DNA from: Phellopilus nigrolimitatus
Taxonomy: Eukaryota > Basidiomycota > Agaricomycetes > Hymenochaetales > Hymenochaetaceae
Reading direction: 5' to 3'
Assembly: GCA_021029095.1 (NCBI GenBank)
Contig: JAJOHG010000253.1
Location: 1-36,834, forward strand
Length of the DNA: 36,834 bases
Part shown: positions 31,211 to 36,834 of the stretch, piece by piece
Numbering within the stretch: the stretch's first letter is position 1
Layout: the number at the start of each line of letters is the position of its first letter
The notes under the pieces: model-generated
What the model saw: the letters and a program-made list of their open reading frames with translations, nothing else
What the model was told of the DNA's origin: nothing
Database searches by the model: none
Translations under genes and position numbers: made by a program

Positions 31211-34200
31211 GCCGAGAACGATGCCCTCTGGAACGACGACTGTCTGTCAAGGTTCAAGGTTCGCTTGCCTCTGATCATTCGTGCTTCATAGATGTCGCAA
31301 CGGCCGTTTATTCACGTACCAAGCAAACGACTTTCCTCTTCACTCATGTTACCACCTTTTACTTATTACCATTCTCGTGATCTTATATCGTAGGTCGGCA
31401 TTTCGGCTTCGCTAATGTCAGTAGTAAATCGGATCGGCGAGGCACCGCGGGTTAGCGTGGTTCATGCCTTATACAAGGACTCCGGCCCGCGCGATATCTG
31501 TAACCCGCAAGTGCCTATGACTTCATGAGTCCATTGGCGCAGCCACGCTCGTCCCTAGAAGCCTATTTCAAAAATGCTCCTTCTTTTCACATGCAACAAG
31601 TGTATATCTGGCTGAGCCACCTCTCAAGCTCGTGAGCTCCACTCGCCTAAAGTCAGAGCGTGCGATGTCAGCGTCGAAGATCGCATACTATTTGGGGACT
31701 AAAAGAAACGCGAAAGGTTGAATGATATATTGAATTGCATGATCGAATAAGTGCGAGCCCAATGCGTTGACTAATTGTACACCGAGTTGCTGTTGCTGCT
31801 ATTAACATGATACACGAGTTGTTAGAGAGAAGGCGCTCCCATCGATAACGCTCGACCCGCCGAAGGGCCCAAGCTTGAAAGCGAAGGAGCCTTTATGCGC
31901 TGCGTCGGGGCGGTTGGGTTGCATTCAAACTGCGAAGATAGATAATGGGGGAGTCGAAGAATCTGGAGGAGCGGGACGAGTAGACACCTAATCATCGATA
32001 ACTACGAGCGCGTGCGCTTTCCATGCAGGTGTCGCATTTGAACTGAAACATATTTACGACCTTGCGGTTATCGCTGTGCACCTGCATCGATCGAGAATGT
32101 TACTCCCCCAGTTGAGCTACGAAATCGAATCTGAGGAGAGTACCTTGGGACACAGGCAGTCCCGCGCTGTCTTGTGTCTGTGTTCCGAGCTCGTTTTACA
32201 GTCTGGAGACCCGCAATCTGCGCGCTCGCCAGAATAGTATCTTACGACGTAGTGCTGCAGATCGCATCGATCAGGAATGAGTTACGTCTGTCCTTCTCAC
32301 TGGTAAGAGAAGGCACACTTGACATCCTCGATAATAGTCACCGAAACTGATAAAAGTCGTCAGAGACATTAAGATTAATAATCGGATAGGTACTCACCAT
32401 TCGAAAGTACACATCGTGCAGATATGCGCTGGCGTATGATCAGATTCGCGAATCGTTACAGGACAGGTGCAAAAGGAAGAAGAGCGATTGTACAATGCAG
32501 AGATGGAACGGCGGTTATATAGGCAAGCTTTGTCGGTGGCTAAGCTTGATTAGAATAAAAAGCAAAACAGGTAACCACAACGCGTCATTAAATGTGGCTG
32601 CCGTGTGCACGCGAGGTCCAAAAGCATCACGAGACACGCTTGAGGTACAATCCTGCATATAGTATTTCGCGGGGCGCTCGGATTCGACGCAAAGGTCCGA
32701 AGCTGCATGGCTCACGCGGTGCATGAATCGTTCTTCAACTCACCGATAAACCGCGTATCATGGGAGAAAATACCAAATATCGGTTCGATCCCCTACTGCT
32801 CCAAAAATTATACAACACCCTGATCTAATGCAATTGTTGTAATATTCAAGCCCGGGGCCGCAAAATTCTTACTGGTTCATAGTAGCGTCTTCCTGCAACG
32901 GCATCGATATAGACTTGCGCAATTTGTGCGGTTGCATTAGGCAAGAAATAATGTACGCCCTGTAGCTTGAGTATCTAAAAACCGGCGGACACGACGCAAA
33001 AAGACCTCCTTTCAACCTAGTTCTCCGTCTTAGACTAAGTGAAGTTGTGTCTATCACGAGTCCTGAATTTAAATAAAGCACTTTCCCACTGAGATCGAAG
33101 TAGTTTATTGTACTCAGAATGAGCGAGAGAACTCGGAAGTTCACTGTTTGCGAAATGGAGTAATAGAACTCGTGGCTTGAGCCTCTTTACTCAGTCGTTC
33201 TTTTCGTATCGTATAGACAACAAGCAGCATCTGACGGACTCTTACAATACATAACTGCTGATGAGCAACTGTGCCAAAGTTTGACTACAGCAGTGCATGA
33301 GGCGGACTCTGCATCCCGAGTATTCGTGATGGCGATAGGTCACGGAAAGGCTTGTGACTACATGCGTTCAGTGCGTTTGAAAGGAGATGAAAAGTTGACG
33401 CCACCGACGAATGCGTCGAAATCCGCTTCGAAGTAGATTTTAAGGGCATCCCGGCGGCTTCCTCGGATCGTTCAGTAGCTAGATAAACCCGCGGTTAACG
33501 TATCAGGTCTAGTCAAATTTCGAGTGAGTTGTCACGAGTTCAAGGTTCGAAAGAAGGTGCACCCATATGGACCAAGACGTTCCTTCAAACCCGGAAAGTA
33601 CATCATCCAAGAACGAAGGAGGCACTTGCCGGCGCGGCAAGCCACAAGTGGATTGATCGATGAAAGTTCCCGAAAACCACATTGCACAACTTGCGCAACC
33701 TTGACGATCTCTAATAGTAGGTGCAATATGATTGAGAAAGCAACGTATGGTGTGAAATGTAAGATGTGATTCAACGCATGCAGAGATTTGAGACTTAGTA
33801 GAATTGAGATAAGAGACATTTGGGGGGGGCTTTCCTCTCTCGAGAAGTAGCAGGCATGATAACGCGTTCGGATCTAGTGATGAAGATGAAGATGATGTCG
33901 TCTTGATGTGCGTGGCTTTGTGAAGTGGGGAGGAGGCGAACTAGAACGTTTATGACGTGCAGTGAACTAATTATGTGGGATCACTCTCGATAAAGTTTAA
34001 ACAAATGATTCCTAACTTTGCGAGAGCAATCTGGAAATATATATCACCTTTACTATTAACTATTGCCTCAATTAACTGTCGATAGGTCTGATCATTTAAG
34101 AGAATGGCTCACTATGGCTTCAGCAAGGCAGATCAAAGACGCTTTTCTGGACTATGTTTAGCCACATAGTCAATAAAGCGAGAATAGTGTTCAAGGAGAC

Positions 34201-34538
34201 GCATCAGACCTCGCTTAAAGTGCGGGGAAATTGATGTTCTTTAGGATGCCGTAAGATAACGAAGTTCCAGGGCTTGTGAACATTATAGGGTGCGCGTAAT
34301 ACCTAGTCATTAATCCTTATATGATTTCCGCAGTTTTATTTGCGTTGTTACACGATAGATCATTGTAGGATTTCTTTTTTGTTGCTTGAGCAGGATCAAT
34401 CTACACCGCTACATGCGTGTGCCTTCCCTGTAGAAACAAGCACGATCAATTACATTCGAGGCACTTGCGAGAAACCGACCTATCCTGAATGTTAATCGCT
34501 GCACAGTATGTTCGAGAAACAAAGATCACAATAGAACA
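31211..34538. other. Long gene-free region
   Basis: I find no gene that I can support in these 3.3 kb on either strand. The longest open frames (95 and 91 residues, minus strand) are not like known proteins. There is no inverted-repeat element, LTR pair or long tandem repeat that I can see by eye. A B-box-like GGTTCGATCCCC at 32784-32795 is not part of a foldable tRNA. It may contain non-coding transcripts, old transposon remains or lineage-specific genes beyond recognition. Confidence 0.5.
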
Positions 34539-35882
34539 TCATGGACGACAAATCAGTAAGCCCTCTCCATAAAGACCAGAGACAATTAGTGCGTCCGTGC
34601 GGACATCTCTCAGTCCTGTCGTACTCTCATGAAACTTTGTCCCATCGCTTTGATAAATCGTCGAAAGTTCGTGACTCGGCGCTGCTCGCACGCGTTGCGA
34701 TGCAGGGAACGGCGCGTCCAGATCGAACATCTTCGCAGAAAACTCGCCTGAATCACGCGGTTTTAGCACCACCACCCAGCTTGGTGCGCCTTCGTTCGTC
34801 TTGTTCGCCGCAACGGCAACGAGGCCAGGATAGAAAGGATGGCCAGCGACGACGAGCGCACCGGCGTCATCGTAATGCATGTTGTCCGGCGCGAATGGCA
34901 CGGATACCGTATGCGCATGCGCGAGGGACTCCGTACCATCCGCGTTCTGCGTCCGCGTGAAGAGATGCACGCGCGCATAGGACGAGGAGGCAACGGCGAG
35001 GGTGCGCCCATCGGTTGAGAGCGCAAGGCCGTTCGGAAAAGACAGGCCCAGTTTGGGAATGGTGTGCCGGAAGATGGCAGCTTCCGGGATGGCGTCGTTG
35101 ATTATGGAAACGTGTCCGATGAAGCCGAGCGGAAGGCCGAGAAAGGTTTCGACGACGGGCAGAGTCTTTCCGAGGATATAAGGCAAACGACGCGTCATGA
35201 GGTGGTCGTTGGAGAGAAAGAATGACGTCGGGGAGGTGAGCGCGAGAGCATTCGGAGAGATGAAGCGCTTGAAGGTAATCGTACGTATGTATTTTGCTGA
35301 CTTGTAGTCCGAGGGATCAAGGGAGAATTGTTCAATAGTGGAATTATGCCGTCCATGGTTTATGACGAACATATTTGACGTTGAGCCTGCCTTCGACGGC
35401 CAGATGCCCACTCCGAGTGGATGGAAGTCCCTTCCTTCGGGATAGCCTTCGAGTTTCAACATTCTCGGCGGCGCGGTCTTGTCATCAAATTCGACAAGCC
35501 AAAGTGCTCCGCGAGGGTTTGGGTCCCTGAGTGGACCCATTACGGTGTTCCAGTTCTTCCTGGCGGGGTCACAGCTCGCGACTACCTTGCGGTCTAAGAC
35601 GTTCCCCTTCATGTCCTCGAAGTCCCAGAATGCCAGGTCCTCACAGAAGGCGAGTCTGCGATCGGGCGCGTGGAGTACATGACAGTGACGCGATGCGTTC
35701 TTGGGTCCACTCGCTGTCGAGAAATATTCTGAGGGCAAGTTGGGGCGCGTGAGAGTGTTGATGGCATGCGAGATCCTCCAAGCGAGAAAAACCTGTTGAC
35801 AAGGTTGTCAGTGGGCGTATATGTTCGCAATAGACTATATCAAGCTCACTAGAAACGCCGGCGCAAGTAAATATCGTTTCAT
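34539..35882 (-). CDS. Paraoxonase/arylesterase-like six-bladed propeller protein, 428 residues
   Basis: Exon 1 is 35882-35850 (11 codons, MKRYLLAPAFL), then a GTGAGC/CAG intron (35849-35793), then one long exon (35792-34539). The first 20 residues (YLLAPAFLVFLAWRI) form a hydrophobic signal anchor, as in paraoxonases, which keep their uncleaved N-terminus and sit at membranes. Propeller motifs are HPLGVGIW (about 133), FVINHGRH, ISPNALALTSPTSFFLSNDH (Asn and Asp/His around the calcium site), LGLSFPNGLALSTDGRTL, APDNMHYDDAGALVVAGHP and, at the end, SGLYGEGLLIC. Family members are calcium-dependent hydrolases of lactones and aryl esters; the substrate here is unknown. Length (about 430) fits fungal paralogues. 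It diverges from the CDC16 relic across 166 bases. Confidence 0.85.
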
Positions 35883-36048
35883 TGTGGTCAGTATCGCGTA
35901 GAAGACTCAGGATCAGAGCTTTAGGGATAAGCATGCGTGGGAGTAACTTCCTCATCTGGATGACGCGTCGGGACAGACGCGCCTCCCGCCATTGTTGGCC
36001 ACGACGTTGAACAACATCTCGCCGTCGTCGCCGACTACGCTAAACGAC

Positions 36049-36834
36049 ATGGCAACACCGCCGAATCCATCATATTACATTCCGCCCATTCCAAGTCTCC
36101 CGTCGCCGTCCGGGTCCCGGGCGCGAGGTTCTATAAGCTCATCGTTCTCGTTCGATCCTTCTCACCTGGTCCATTCATACCTCGGCGCGAATGCCATCAA
36201 CAGTAGACTATCACAAAGGAGCTTCCTTCGCCCTCGACCCGAATCGCTCTCTTTCTCACTGCATCTCCTCTGCGCTCGTCGCCGCGGACGGCCTCGCAAA
36301 GGCAAAGAAGTGGCCAAGGCGACACGCATCCGTTGGCACGGGGACAACACTGCGGACGTGTTTTTGGAAAACGGTGACGCGGAGACGAGGATTATGACAA
36401 TCGTGCGAACTGGAGTATGGTAGAACGCATGCGTCTGTGGAGACACGACGCGATTATGGCAGCATTTGTATGAGACAGCCGCATTCTGGGGAGACAAAGT
36501 GCTCAGCTGGGACAAGTTACGTGCATAAAGGCTAATATATCGGTCTCACTGAACTATTTCAAGATGACAGAAATGATGCTTTCTGGCTTGCTCAGATCTA
36601 CTTTTCAATGCCCCAATACTCTCGTGCTGAGCGTTCTCCTTACCCGCCCTTTTCCTGAAAATGAAGAGGACTCGCCTCTTGCGAATGGACACACCATCCC
36701 GGCATCCTCGACCCCATAAATATCCTTGGCAGAGAAGCAGAACGCGATAAAGGAAAAGGCAAAGATACTGGCGTACCGCAGGCTCCTCCACGAAGACCTT
36801 ATATGCCGGATCTAATAGTACCAGGCATTGACTC
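36049..36834 (+). pseudogene. Frame-broken 5' part of CDC16/Cut9 (APC/C subunit), cut by the window edge
   Basis: CDC16 is a TPR subunit of the anaphase-promoting complex. The ATG at 36049 opens a frame with PPNPSYYIPPIPSLPSPSG and FSFDPSHLVHSYLGANA. The family's continuation (STVDYHKGASFALDP, ALVAADGLAKAKK) follows in another frame from about 36193. At 36430 [10 protein letters not shown] begins. Its continuation [16 protein letters not shown] is in a second frame, and after an intron (acceptor near 36566) come DAFWLAQIYFSMPQYSRAER and then LLTRPFPENEEDSPLANG in yet another frame. More matching sequence (AERDKGKGKDTG) runs to the edge, again shifted. Four frame breaks in under 800 bases indicate a pseudogene or, less likely, a poorly assembled edge. 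The order of segments and the intron are preserved. Confidence 0.75.

Noticed and set aside
32700..32806. Possible intron-containing tRNA (A-box-like TGGCTCACGCGG and B-box-like GGTTCGATCCCC)
   Set aside because: T stem and acceptor stem do not pair, and the spacing is too long.
36270..36330. AT-hook-like RRGRPRKGK in the open frame 36049-36423
   Set aside because: The same bases read in another frame give ALVAADGLAKAKK, which matches CDC16. The hook is a by-product of the frame shift.

Overview
The window comes from a basidiomycete fungus, most likely an Agaricomycete. Genes are short and packed with introns of about 50-70 nt. The protein families fit that group: a DUF6533 membrane protein, a cytochrome b5-acyl-CoA dehydrogenase fusion, and PhoD-like, POT1 and XLF proteins of fungal type. 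I cannot name the species. There is no CRISPR array, rRNA, virus or plasmid module.

Layout. 1-2.5 kb has no gene but carries a 795-bp Tc1/mariner-like inverted-repeat element (1216-2010). 2.5-4.1 kb (+) is a DUF6533-type membrane protein gene whose middle is hard to splice. 4.8-6.8 kb (+) is a POT1 telomere-protection gene of 7 exons. 7.4-9.5 kb holds relics: a zinc-finger tail, a frameshifted eIF3a fragment on the minus strand and a tRNA-like sequence. 9.7-11.8 kb has two minus-strand genes that I do not recognise. 12.7-16.2 kb (+) is a 1045-residue ankyrin-repeat protein. 17.5-20.0 kb (+) is the 16-exon cytochrome b5/acyl-CoA dehydrogenase gene. 20-21.5 kb is repeat-rich spacer. 21.5-22.5 kb (-) is an SH3 adaptor of the Lsb1/Pin3 (fission yeast Csh3) type. 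23.6-24.6 kb (+) is a decayed BRAP2/Etp1 E3 ligase gene. 25.1-27.5 kb (+) is a PhoD-like phosphatase. 27.9-29.2 kb (-) is an intronless FHA plus G-patch protein (AGGF1-like). 29.6-31.2 kb (+) is an XLF/Nej1-like end-joining factor, divergent from the FHA gene across about 410 bp. 31.2-34.5 kb has no gene I can support. 34.5-35.9 kb (-) is a paraoxonase/arylesterase-like protein. 36.0 kb to the end (+) is the 5' part of a CDC16/Cut9 (APC/C) gene with several frame breaks.

These are mostly independent housekeeping genes, not a cluster for one pathway. POT1 protects chromosome ends and XLF joins broken ends, but 23 kb and unrelated genes separate them. The two most distinctive things are (i) remains of conserved housekeeping genes (eIF3a, BRAP2/Etp1, CDC16) lying as frame-broken pieces between intact genes, and (ii) three introns whose best models use GC-AG borders, in genes with exons as short as 12 nt. 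I found no convincing undescribed multi-gene system. All exon borders were derived by hand from reading frame, splice consensus and family resemblance; no alignment was run.
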